From Pseudomonadota bacterium (GTDB lineage: Bacteria > Desulfobacterota > Desulfovibrionia > Desulfovibrionales > Desulfomicrobiaceae): a stretch of DNA of 64,000 bases. Under the pieces are notes generated by a model. That model was not told the origin of the DNA, did not search any database, and worked only from the letters and a program-made list of their open reading frames with translations. A program made the position numbers and the translations under genes. Where the stretch lies: positions 34,108 to 98,107 of the forward strand of contig JAHIQM010000003.1 of NCBI GenBank assembly GCA_018902545.1, given 5' to 3'. Positions 43,738 to 51,588 of this stretch are shown here, one piece after another; the first letter of the stretch is position 1, and the number at the start of each line of letters is the position of its first letter.

Positions 43738-45426
43738 TTACGTCTCCCGCATCACACTAATACTCATACTATGCTTACTGAGCAGGTCGTAGAGGCGGGC
43801 GCGGGAGAGGCCGGAGATGGTCAAGGCGCGTTGGAAGTCGCCGTGGCTGCTGGTCACGAGGCGTTTCAAGTAGGCGGCCTCCACTTCCTGCATGGCCAGT
43901 TCACGGACTGCGCGCAGGGGCAGTAGCTGCGAGTCCGTGGCGCTCTCCGGGGGCAGGGGGAGGGAGATGTAGGGGCCTTCGATGTGCGCAAAGCCGTAGC
44001 CGGGTTTGTGCTGCGTGGGTGTGCCGACAAGCCCTTCGGTCGCGGAGTGCTCTTTTGCCGCTGCCGTGCCGTTGTCGGCATGCGGGACGAGCCCTGCGGC
44101 GTCGCGGGTGGGCGGGTTCAGGGTTTCAACCCTCGGCCTTCGGCAAGCAAAAGCGGCTAAGGGCGGCAGCAGCGGGCAGGGGGCGCCTTCGCCGCCGGAC
44201 GCGCAGCCGCAAGCTTCCGGGGCGACGAGGTAGTCGCCTGTCTGGGGTCTGCCGGAGCGCTTGAGCAGCACCCTGGCGCGGATGTCCACGGGCAGGTGCT
44301 GGGGGTAGAGCCTGTACTCGCCCGTGCCGTTCTGCACCGTGGCGTGCAGGACGTTGATGAGCTCGCGCACATTGCCGGGCCAGTCGTAGAGAGTCAGGGC
44401 GTGGTGCAGTTCGTAGGAGATCTCCTTTTCCTCGCAGCCGAGCTCGCCGCAGATCTGGCGCACATGGTAGCCGGCGATGGGCAGGATGTCCTCTTTCCGG
44501 TCGCGCAGGGGGGGAAGTTGAATCACGCTGGTGCGCAGCCGATGATAAAGGTCCTTGCGAAATTCGCCCTGCTTGACCATGGCTTCGAGGTTGCGGTTGG
44601 TGGCCGCGACCAGCCTGAAATTGCTGGCGACCTCCTTGCGGGAGCTTAAGGGGCGGAAGCGGCGCTCCTGCAAGACTCGCAGGAGTGATTTCTGTACCTC
44701 GATGTCCAGGTCGCCGATTTCGTCAAGAAAGATGGTGCCCCCGTCGGCCTGCCGGAAAAGTCCGTCCCGCGATTCGGCCGCCCCAGTGAAAGAGCCCCGC
44801 TCATGCCCGAAAAGCAGGCTCTCGGCCAGGGTCTTGGGGATGTTGGTGCAGTCCATGACGATGAAGTTGCTTGCCGCCCGTTTGCTGTTCTCGTGGATGG
44901 CGTTGGCGAAAAGCTCCTTGCCGGTCCCTGTCTCGCCCAGAATGAGGATGTTGACGTTGCTTTGCGCGGCGGTGGCGATGTGGTCCAGGCAGCGCTCCAG
45001 GCAGGGGCTGGTCCCGAGGATGGCGTCGCGCTTGATATCACCGTGGCATTTGATCTCCATTCTGGCGCGGCGGTGATGCATGCAACGGTTGATGGCCTGG
45101 CCCAGTTCGTCCTGGGTGAAGGGGGCGCAGATGACGTCCCACGCGCCAGCTCGGATGGCCTGTTCCAGTATGACAGGATTGAAGCCGCTGGTGATGACCA
45201 GGATATGCGGTCTGCATTCGGATTTGGCCAGTGCTTGCACCGCGTCGCCCGGCATGGCCGTGGTGTCGATGTCCAGGATGACGATGTCGAAGGTTGTGGT
45301 CCTAAGGTTTTGAATGGCCTCTTCACAGGACGGCAGGGAATAGCATTCATGTCCATGGCTTTCGATGGCCGGACTCAGCACGTGGCAAATATCGCTGCGC
45401 TCATGAATAATAAGAACTGATGCCAT
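43738..45426 (-). CDS. NtrC-like sigma-54 regulator with degenerate receiver
   Basis: A 562-residue regulator: receiver (1-115), AAA+ with Walker A GETGTGKE (164-171) and FLDEIGDL, and a Fis-type HTH at the end (FQRALTISGLSRARLYDLLSKHS). The receiver keeps D52 (VILDID) but has IHER in place of the acidic DD pair and CAPF in place of the conserved KPF lysine, so ordinary phosphorylation is doubtful. The sigma-54 loop reads GSFTGA rather than GAFTGA. A Pro/Ala/Gly-rich linker of about 100 residues (from about 395) separates AAA+ from HTH. Its place at the head of the locus matches the PEP-CTERM response regulator PrsR, so it probably controls this locus. Confidence 0.85.
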   Translation of the reverse strand: MASVLIIHERSDICHVLSPAIESHGHECYSLPSCEEAIQNLRTTTFDIVILDIDTTAMPGDAVQALAKSECRPHILVITSGFNPVILEQAIRAGAWDVICAPFTQDELGQAINRCMHHRRARMEIKCHGDIKRDAILGTSPCLERCLDHIATAAQSNVNILILGETGTGKELFANAIHENSKRAASNFIVMDCTNIPKTLAESLLFGHERGSFTGAAESRDGLFRQADGGTIFLDEIGDLDIEVQKSLLRVLQERRFRPLSSRKEVASNFRLVAATNRNLEAMVKQGEFRKDLYHRLRTSVIQLPPLRDRKEDILPIAGYHVRQICGELGCEEKEISYELHHALTLYDWPGNVRELINVLHATVQNGTGEYRLYPQHLPVDIRARVLLKRSGRPQTGDYLVAPEACGCASGGEGAPCPLLPPLAAFACRRPRVETLNPPTRDAAGLVPHADNGTAAAKEHSATEGLVGTPTQHKPGYGFAHIEGPYISLPLPPESATDSQLLPLRAVRELAMQEVEAAYLKRLVTSSHGDFQRALTISGLSRARLYDLLSKHSMSISVMRET

Positions 45427-45477
45427 GAACCGTTTTGCCTCTGAAATATCCCTGTAATGCGTATTGAAACAGTCTGG

Positions 45478-45555
45478 ATTGTATGACGCCGATGTAAGAC
45501 GTTCAGATTTTTTGAAAAAAAAAATTTAAAATTGTATGACGGCAATGTATGACAT
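45478..45555. promoter_or_regulatory. Paired TGTAWGAC repeats upstream of the sigma-54 regulator
   Basis: Two 25-bp copies (45478-45502 and 45531-45555, 20 of 25 identical) each contain two TGTAWGAC half-sites. They lie 50-130 bp upstream of the regulator start and also in front of the divergent PilZ gene, so they may be its own binding sites. Confidence 0.45.
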
Positions 45556-45676
45556 AAAATATTTGTGTTCTACTTCTTAAAAAAGGCGCCTACACGAAAC
45601 AGTATTGAATGTGAAGCATGTATTGATGCTGTTTAGCGAATGTCATAATTTCATGTATAACATGCTGGTATGATGA

Positions 45677-45747
45677 AGTCCGATTTCGTCGGACTCGCGC
45701 TAGGCTGATCCGGCTCGTTGGCTGGCAGTCCCGTTTCGTCGGACACG
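45677..45747. promoter_or_regulatory. Two GTCCG palindromes upstream of the PilZ-EPS genes
   Basis: AGTCCGATTTCGTCGGACT at 45677 and a near copy, AGTCCCGTTTCGTCGGACA, at 45727 lie exactly 50 bp apart, 120-190 bp before the PilZ start. They match the site upstream of the PEP-CTERM gene at 43411. Confidence 0.5.
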
Positions 45748-45866
45748 ATCGGTCTGGCTGCGGTCCCTCAAGGCCCCGGTATGGGCCGATGGCGCCGCCA
45801 GGGTCCGGTGAAGTCGGAATGGCACAATTCTTTCATATGATTGCGAAAAATTTCAAGGGAGTTTCC

Positions 45867-46322
45867 GTGACACAAAAACGCCCCCCCCTCTGGCTGAACA
45901 CCGATCTTAATAGCTACCTGCGCGAACAGGACGGGCACGGCGACATGATCCATGCATCCCCGGTAGAAGCGCCAGCCATGCACGCCGTTCCGGCCGATGG
46001 CACGAAGGAACGGCGCAGGGCTGAGCGTCAGCTGCTTTCCGGCTTTGCGGTGGTGCACACCCTCGACCCTGATGGGCGCAAGGGGCGGTACCGCGTGGCG
46101 CAGCTGCGCGACATCTCGGCCTCGGGCATCGGCCTGCGGCTGAATTCGGCCGAACCCGAAAGTTTTCGTGAGGGCCGCGAATTCGAGGTCCTGTTCCAGT
46201 TTTCCGAGCGCGAAAAGCCGCTGCACATGGCCTGTACGGCCTGCCGTCAGGCTCTGGACGAGGCCGGAGTGATCATCGGCGCGGTTTTCAGGAACCCTGT
46301 TCCGGATTTCGCCGTCTGCTGA
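45867..46322 (+). CDS. PilZ-domain protein
   Basis: A protein of about 151 residues with a C-terminal PilZ domain: the RxxxR motif (KERRRAERQLL) and the D-x-S-A-S-G-x-G motif (RDISASGIGLRL), both key for c-di-GMP binding, are intact. A short N-terminal tail precedes it. A GTG at 45867 with AAGGGAG upstream is preferred; in-frame ATGs further upstream lack a ribosome site. It opens the plus-strand EPS run, so c-di-GMP control of exopolysaccharide export or synthesis is likely. Confidence 0.85.
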   Translation: MTQKRPPLWLNTDLNSYLREQDGHGDMIHASPVEAPAMHAVPADGTKERRRAERQLLSGFAVVHTLDPDGRKGRYRVAQLRDISASGIGLRLNSAEPESFREGREFEVLFQFSEREKPLHMACTACRQALDEAGVIIGAVFRNPVPDFAVC

Positions 46323-46378
46323 ACGGGTTTGCGGCCAGAATGCATCTTTTTTTAAAATAATGCCCGAGAGGAGTTTTC

Positions 46379-46933
46379 ATGCTTTCATTGCTGCGTTTGA
46401 GCGTTGTGTTTTTTCTGTTTTGCGTGCCCGTACACGCCGCCCAAGGCACGGTCTTCCCCTTGGGCAGCGGGGATGTGCTCGAGATCTCCGTGTGGGGTGA
46501 CGAGAGCCTGGCGCGCAAGGTGCTGGTGCGCCCCGACGGCAAGATCTCCTTTCCGCTGGTCGGGGACATGCAGGCCGCCGGGGTCGGTGTCGACGAGCTG
46601 CGCGCCGAACTGGAGACCAGGATCGGCGAGTACATCCACGGCGCGCCCGTGACCGTCATGCTTATCGAATCACGCAGCCCAAAGGTCTCCGTGGTCGGCA
46701 AAGTGCAGAAACCCGGCGTGTTTCCCATGGACGGCCCCATGTATGTGCTGCAGGCCCTGGCCATGGCCGGGGGCATGACCCCGTACGCCTCCACCGGATC
46801 GGTGCGCGTCGTGCGCACGGACGCCTCGGGCGGGCAGCGCTATCTTCCCTTCGACTACGACAGGGTCGCGGGCGGCAAGAGCCTGGAGCAGAACGTGCTC
46901 CTCGAACCCGGCGATATCGTCATCGTTCCCTGA
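46379..46933 (+). CDS. Polysaccharide export protein (Wza-like, XrtA-type system)
   Basis: A 184-residue exported protein: a signal peptide (about 1-20, ending VHA), a poly_export domain (LGSGDVLEISVWGDESLARKVLV, VRPDGKISFPLVGDMQAAG) and a SLBB domain (PKVSVVGKVQKPGVFPMDG). It is shorter than E. coli Wza (379) and lacks its C-terminal amphipathic helix, like the export proteins of PEP-CTERM/exosortase loci. It probably provides the periplasmic part of the outer-membrane export channel, with the barrel protein encoded next. Confidence 0.9.
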   Translation: MLSLLRLSVVFFLFCVPVHAAQGTVFPLGSGDVLEISVWGDESLARKVLVRPDGKISFPLVGDMQAAGVGVDELRAELETRIGEYIHGAPVTVMLIESRSPKVSVVGKVQKPGVFPMDGPMYVLQALAMAGGMTPYASTGSVRVVRTDASGGQRYLPFDYDRVAGGKSLEQNVLLEPGDIVIVP

Positions 46934-46941
46934 CCGCCCTC

Positions 46942-48111
46942 ATGAAGCCTCTTATCATGCGATTTCCGGTCCGGCTGCTGATCGGCGCTCTTGCGGTTTG
47001 CCTGGCTGCGTCCGAAGCGATGTGCGAAACTAGGTTCACGCCCTCTGTCGGGGTGCGTACGGCCTATGACGACAACACCCTTGGCAAGGGAGAATCCGAC
47101 GCCGAACTCGCGCTGTCCCCATCTTTCACCTTCGAGTGCGGCAGCGAACTGACGCGCCTTGCCCTGCAGGGCCGCCTCGACGCTTTGCAGTACCTCGAAT
47201 ACGATGAATACAACCGTGAAAACGCCCAGCTCGGGGCGGACCTCTCCCATGCCGTGAGCGAACGGCTGACCCTGCGCCTGGGCGCGAAATGGGTGCGCGA
47301 TCACACCGTAGAGAGCGAGTTCGACGAGTCGGGCATCACCACCGAAAATGTCGCCCGCAACTTCTACACCGCAAGTCCGGGCCTGACCCTGCGCCTGAGC
47401 GAGCGCGATGAAGTGTCCGTGGACGGCAGCGCGGGGCTCATGCGCTACGAGCGCAGCGGGTACACTGACTACGACATGGGCGGCCTGACCACGACCTGGA
47501 GCCACGCCCTGGGCGACGGCCTGTGGCGGATCATCGGCCAGGCCGGGGCCCAGGCCTACCGCTTCGACCGCACCGACGGCGAGACGGAGCAGCTGGTTCT
47601 GTCCGCCCTGGCCGGTTTCGCCTGGAAAGCCTCTGAGACCCTGGAATTCCAAGTCCTGGGCGGGGTCAGCCAGACCGATTCGGACGTGAATTTCGATCGG
47701 GGGCCGGGCATAAGCGACAGCCAGTTGACGTTTTCCGGCTCCATCTCGGGTACCTGGACCGACGAGATCTGGAGGCTGACGTTAAGCGCCGACAGGTCCG
47801 AGTCGCCCTCGACCTACGGCGAGCTGATCACCCGCGATCGCCTGCGCGCCTCTTTTGGCCGCAACCTGACCGAGCGCCTCTACCTCGGCGTGCAACTGGC
47901 CTGGTACATGTCCAAAACCGCAGGCCTGGTGCGCGACGAAAACACCCAAACCTACAGCATCGGCCCGACCCTGCGCTACCGCCTGACCGAGGACATCACC
48001 CTCGACGGCGGCTACCAGTACACCCATGAAGACGACATCGAAGCAGGTCAGATAAACGACCGCAATCGTATGTATTTTGGGGTTTCGGTGGCGTGGCCGA
48101 ATTTTTGGTAA
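46942..48111 (+). CDS. Outer-membrane beta-barrel protein of the EPS locus
   Basis: A 389-residue exported barrel: a signal peptide (about 1-29, ending AMCE), then strand after strand of alternating residues (FTPSVGVRTAYDDNTLGKG, LGADLSHAVSERLTLRLGAKW, YSIGPTLRYRLTEDITLDGGY), ending in SVAWPNFW with a terminal aromatic. This matches the outer-membrane beta-barrel proteins usual in PEP-CTERM-associated EPS loci. It starts 8 bp after the export gene stop, so coupled expression is likely, and it may form the outer-membrane exit pore. Confidence 0.85.
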   Translation: MKPLIMRFPVRLLIGALAVCLAASEAMCETRFTPSVGVRTAYDDNTLGKGESDAELALSPSFTFECGSELTRLALQGRLDALQYLEYDEYNRENAQLGADLSHAVSERLTLRLGAKWVRDHTVESEFDESGITTENVARNFYTASPGLTLRLSERDEVSVDGSAGLMRYERSGYTDYDMGGLTTTWSHALGDGLWRIIGQAGAQAYRFDRTDGETEQLVLSALAGFAWKASETLEFQVLGGVSQTDSDVNFDRGPGISDSQLTFSGSISGTWTDEIWRLTLSADRSESPSTYGELITRDRLRASFGRNLTERLYLGVQLAWYMSKTAGLVRDENTQTYSIGPTLRYRLTEDITLDGGYQYTHEDDIEAGQINDRNRMYFGVSVAWPNFW

Positions 48112-48265
48112 AAAGAGTGAATGGTGATTGGTGAATGGTGAATGGTGAAGAATTGATGAGGCGTTTCGTGAATTTTGAATTGTTTGCTCTGAGCATTTGA
48201 TTCTTGCCGCCTTTATCCAATCACCAGTCACTATTCACCACTCACTGTTATTCCAAGGAGAACAA
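48112..48265. repeat. Gap with facing heptamer arrays (GGTGAAT / CACCAAT type)
   Basis: A G/T-rich array of GGTGATT/GGTGAAT units (48118-48150) directly follows the barrel stop, and an A/C-rich array of AATCACC/ATTCACC units (48215-48247) directly precedes the next ribosome site. The two are complementary and could form a long stem around a 65-bp loop. Confidence 0.8.
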
Positions 48266-49993
48266 ATGCCTCAATTCAGTGAAGAGACCGAGCTGGGATA
48301 TTTGATCGGCGTCATTCGGCGCCGTTTCTGGCAGATGGTTTTGCCGGCCGTGGCCGTGTTTGTTGTTGTGGCGGTGGTGGTCGCGCTGTTGCCGGCCAAG
48401 TACCAGTCTTCGGCCACGATTCTCATCGAGGGGCAGGAGGTGCCGCAGGAGCTGGTGCGCTCCACGGTGACCGGATTCGTGGAGGAGCGGCTGCAGACCA
48501 TCACCCAGGTCGTGCTGAACCGCGCCAACCTGATGACTATCATCGAACGCGTGGGCTTGTACCAGGAAGAGCGCAAGACCATGACCTCCGAGGCGCTGGT
48601 GGCCATGATGCGCAAGAACATCACCATGGAGCCCATCCAGGCCGAGGTCTTGAGCAACACCGGCCGCCCGGCCACGGCGACAATCGCCTTTTCCGTGACC
48701 TTCGAGGGCACCGAGCCCGCCAAGGTGCTGCAGACCACCAACACCCTGGTCTCCCTTTTTCTGGAGGAGAACCTCAAGAACCGCGAGGAGAAGGCATCCA
48801 CAGCCTACTCCTTTCTCGATAAGCAGCTTGTAGCCCTGCGCGACGAGGTCGCCCAGTCCGAGGAGCTTATCGCCCGCTTCAAGGAGGAGCATCTGGGGTC
48901 CCTGCCGGAGCTGACCCAGCTCAACCTGCAGACCCTGGATCGCATTGAGCGCGATGTGCAGTCCCATCAGGAGAATATCCGCGGCATCCTCGAACGCCGC
49001 GCATTTCTGGAAGGGCAGCTGGCCACGGTCACTCCGCAGCGCACCCTGGTCACCGCCGACGGTGGACGCGTTCTGCCCCCGGCCGAGGAGCTGCGGGCGC
49101 TCAAGACTCGTTACGTGTCCCTCACGGCCACGCATTCGGACAAGCACCCCGAGGTCATCAAGCTGCGCGGACAGATCGCGGCCCTGGAGGGCTCCGGGGT
49201 AAGCGTGGATCTGGCCGAGGAGCTGGCTGCGGAGCGCGCAATTCTTGCGGACCTGAAGGCCAAGTACGGGCCGTCCCATCCCGACGTGCAGGCCGCCGAG
49301 CGCCGCGTGGTGGCCCTGGAGCAAAGCGGGGCAGGCAGCTCTCGCATGGTCGCCAGTTCCGTGGCCGACAGCGCTGACAACCCGGCCTGGATGGCGCTCA
49401 AGAGTCAGCTGCAGGCCACGGACATGGATCTGCGCAGCCAGCAGGCCATGCTCGCGGACCTGCGCCGCCGCCAGGACGAGCTGACCCGCCGCCTGGAGAA
49501 CGCCCCGCGCGTGGAGCAGGAATACCGCAAGCTGGAACGCGACCACCAGAACGCGCAGTTCAAATTTCAGGAGACCTCGCAGAAGCTCATGGCCGCGCGG
49601 GATTCCAAGGAACTGGAGCAGGAGCAGGCGGGTGAGAAGCTTACCCTCATCGAGCCGCCCATGCTCCCCGAAGTGCCCTCCAAGCCCAAGCGCATGCTGC
49701 TCATGCTGGTTGGTTTTGTCATGTCCGTGGGCTTCGGGGCCGGGTGCGGGGCTCTGGCCGAGGCCATGGACGGCTCTATGCGCGGCCTGCGCTCCCTGCG
49801 TTCCCTGACCGACGCGCCGCTGCTGGGGGCCATCCCGCACATCGCCACGGGTGCGGAACTGGCCCGGCGCAAACGCAGGTTCGTCCTGGTCATAACAGGC
49901 GTGGCAGGCTCGTTTGCCGTACTGGCGGGGCTGTTTCATGTTTATGTGCGGCCCTTGGATGTTGTTTTTTATCAGATTGTGGACCGGTTTTAG
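48266..49993 (+). CDS. Polysaccharide chain-length determinant (Wzz/GumC-like, XrtA-type)
   Basis: A protein of about 575 residues. The N-terminal Wzz domain with TM1 (about 24-44) starts GYLIGVIRRRFWQMVLPAVAV. A long periplasmic coiled coil follows (about 170-490), then a G-rich C-terminal region with TM2 (about 480-505; PSKPKRMLLMLVGFVMSVGFG) and a further hydrophobic segment near the end (VITGVAGSFAVLAGLF). It sets polymer length and works with the tyrosine-kinase-like ATPase encoded next. The ATG at 48266 has AAGGAG at ideal distance. Confidence 0.9.
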   Translation: MPQFSEETELGYLIGVIRRRFWQMVLPAVAVFVVVAVVVALLPAKYQSSATILIEGQEVPQELVRSTVTGFVEERLQTITQVVLNRANLMTIIERVGLYQEERKTMTSEALVAMMRKNITMEPIQAEVLSNTGRPATATIAFSVTFEGTEPAKVLQTTNTLVSLFLEENLKNREEKASTAYSFLDKQLVALRDEVAQSEELIARFKEEHLGSLPELTQLNLQTLDRIERDVQSHQENIRGILERRAFLEGQLATVTPQRTLVTADGGRVLPPAEELRALKTRYVSLTATHSDKHPEVIKLRGQIAALEGSGVSVDLAEELAAERAILADLKAKYGPSHPDVQAAERRVVALEQSGAGSSRMVASSVADSADNPAWMALKSQLQATDMDLRSQQAMLADLRRRQDELTRRLENAPRVEQEYRKLERDHQNAQFKFQETSQKLMAARDSKELEQEQAGEKLTLIEPPMLPEVPSKPKRMLLMLVGFVMSVGFGAGCGALAEAMDGSMRGLRSLRSLTDAPLLGAIPHIATGAELARRKRRFVLVITGVAGSFAVLAGLFHVYVRPLDVVFYQIVDRF

Positions 49994-50389
49994 AGTTTTA
50001 GAGTTTTAAAGTTTTAAAGTTTTAAAGTTTTAGGGTTTTAGAGTTTTAAAGTTTTAGGGAAAGAATGTAATGCGTGATTCGATATCGCTTGTTTTTTGTG
50101 TTTTGTTTAAAACTTAAAACGTAAAACTCTAATTACAATGTGTTTTAAATAGTTTTAGGAAAAGAATGTAATGCGTGATTCGATATCGCTTAGAATTGTG
50201 TTTTGCTTAAAACTTAAAACGTAAAACTTAAAACAAAAAAACAAAGACTAAAAAACCATAAACCAAAGCGATAAAGGCTGAGATAAGATAAGGATAACGG
50301 AAGAGATAGAATAGACACGAAGGCAGGGAAAAACGAGTTGTTTTTTTCCCCTTGCCTCTCCCGTTGCCTTTCAAATATTCAGGAGCACT
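49994..50389. repeat. AT-rich gap with facing TTTTAGAG arrays and a 31-bp direct repeat
   Basis: TTTTAGAG/TTTTAAAG units (49989-50058) follow the stop. AAAACTTAAAACGTAAAACT segments occur at about 50107-50128 and 50208-50240. A 31-bp sequence at 50060-50090 is repeated at 50161-50191. A CCCTTGCCTCTCCCGTTGCC stretch (about 50349-50368) precedes the next start. No gene is seen. Confidence 0.85.
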
Positions 50390-51340
50390 ATGAGCAAGAT
50401 TATCAAGGCCCTTGAAAAGGCCGAGGAAGCGGAACGCCTGGCGGCGGGGAATTCGGGCGGGATTATTGTGCCGGATTCGGTTCCGGGCCGGACTTACGCG
50501 CCTGCCGCACAGGCCGCGCCTGTCGCACAGGCCGCGCCTGTCGCACAGGCCGCGCCTGTCGCACAGGCCGCGCCTGCCGCACAGGCCGCGCCTGCCGCAC
50601 AGGCCGCGCCTGCCGCACAGGCCGCGCCTGTCGCAGCTGTCGGGGTGGGGCGGCGGGACAGTGTGGAGGTGCGCTACGAGCGAACCAAGGTAGAGCAGGC
50701 CTGCTTTCACAGGATGGAGGAGCGCAGGCTTCTGGGTGAGGGCGCGCCGCGTGAGCTGCGCGACGCGTTCAATGTCGTGCGCACGCGGATTCTGCAGCAG
50801 ACACGCTCCAGGGGATTGAACACGATCATGGTCACCAGCCCCGGCCGGGGCGAGGGCAAGACCACCGTGGCCACCAACCTGGCCATCACCATCGCCCGCG
50901 ACGCGAGTCAGACCGCCCTGCTGGTGGACGCGAACCTACGCTGGCCCGGCATCTCCTGTGGCCTGGGCATGGAATCGCGGCCCGGTCTGTCAGACCATTT
51001 CCTGCGCGGCATGTCCGTGGAGAGCCTGTTCGTGAACCCGGGGATCGACAAGCTGGTGGTCCTGCCTGCTGGCAGTTCCCAGGAGGATTCGGTGGACATC
51101 ATCAGCTCTCCGGGCATGCAGGCCCTTGTGGCGGAGATGAAGAGCCGCTATCCGGATCGCTACGTCATCTTCGACTGCCCGCACCTCATCGGCATCCCCG
51201 ACGCCCTGGTCTTCGCCGAATACGTGGACGGCATCGTGCTCGTGGTCGACGAAGGCAAAACGGCGCAAGGCGATCTGAAATCAGCCCTTGGCATGCTCGA
51301 AGGAAGGAATTTGTTGGGGGTGGTGGTGAATAGGACGTGA
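50390..51340 (+). CDS. BY-kinase-like ATPase of the EPS locus (XrtA-associated type)
   Basis: A 316-residue cytoplasmic ATPase of the Wzc/CpsD kind. The N-terminus MSKIIKALEKAEEAERLA is the typical start of this family, followed by an Ala/Pro/Gln repeat linker (about 38-83, seven AQAAPx units). The P-loop reads SPGRGEGKTTVATNLA, Walker A' LLVDANLRWP and Walker B YVIFDCPH. There is no C-terminal tyrosine cluster: the protein ends right after the ATPase fold (NLLGVVVNRT), so self-phosphorylation on a Tyr tail is not possible as in Wzc. It should pair with the chain-length protein upstream. Confidence 0.88.
   Translation: MSKIIKALEKAEEAERLAAGNSGGIIVPDSVPGRTYAPAAQAAPVAQAAPVAQAAPVAQAAPAAQAAPAAQAAPAAQAAPVAAVGVGRRDSVEVRYERTKVEQACFHRMEERRLLGEGAPRELRDAFNVVRTRILQQTRSRGLNTIMVTSPGRGEGKTTVATNLAITIARDASQTALLVDANLRWPGISCGLGMESRPGLSDHFLRGMSVESLFVNPGIDKLVVLPAGSSQEDSVDIISSPGMQALVAEMKSRYPDRYVIFDCPHLIGIPDALVFAEYVDGIVLVVDEGKTAQGDLKSALGMLEGRNLLGVVVNRT
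50501..50632 (+). repeat. In-frame 18-bp tandem repeat inside the BY-kinase gene
   Basis: Seven copies of CCTGYCGCACAGGCCGCG (18 bp) encode the AQAAPx units. Copy-number change would lengthen or shorten the linker without frameshift. Confidence 0.9.
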
Positions 51341-51588
51341 TGGGTGGCGCTTCGCTTGGTTTTAGGGTTTTAGAGTTTTAGGGGCATGAGTGAAGAGGAA
51401 TGCGTTATGCGTGATGGTTTTGTTTTAGGTGTTATGTTTTAAGTTTTATGTTTAAGAACTAGAAATTGCGTAAAGAGTAAGATGTAAAATTGAAATAAAT
51501 TTGTTTTAGTACTATAACCTATGATTAAACCCTAAAACCTAAAACGTAAAACGTAAAACACAACGCCAAAGGCGTTGTTAAAAAAAAC
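51341..51588. repeat. Gap with facing TTTTAG / CTAAAAC arrays
   Basis: G/T-rich TTTTAGGG/TTTTAGAG units (51358-51382) follow the stop, and A/C-rich CCTAAAACC/GTAAAACG units (51529-51560) precede the next start. No gene is present between them. Confidence 0.8.

Noticed and set aside
45722..45737. TGGCAGTCCCGTTTCG as a sigma-54 promoter for the PilZ-EPS genes
   Set aside because: The -24 half is good but the -12 GC is replaced by TC and the site overlaps the GTCCG palindrome; too weak to call.
48248..49939. A 563-codon minus-strand frame over the chain-length gene
   Set aside because: Gly/His/Leu-rich shadow of a recognisable Wzz protein; no start context or domain.
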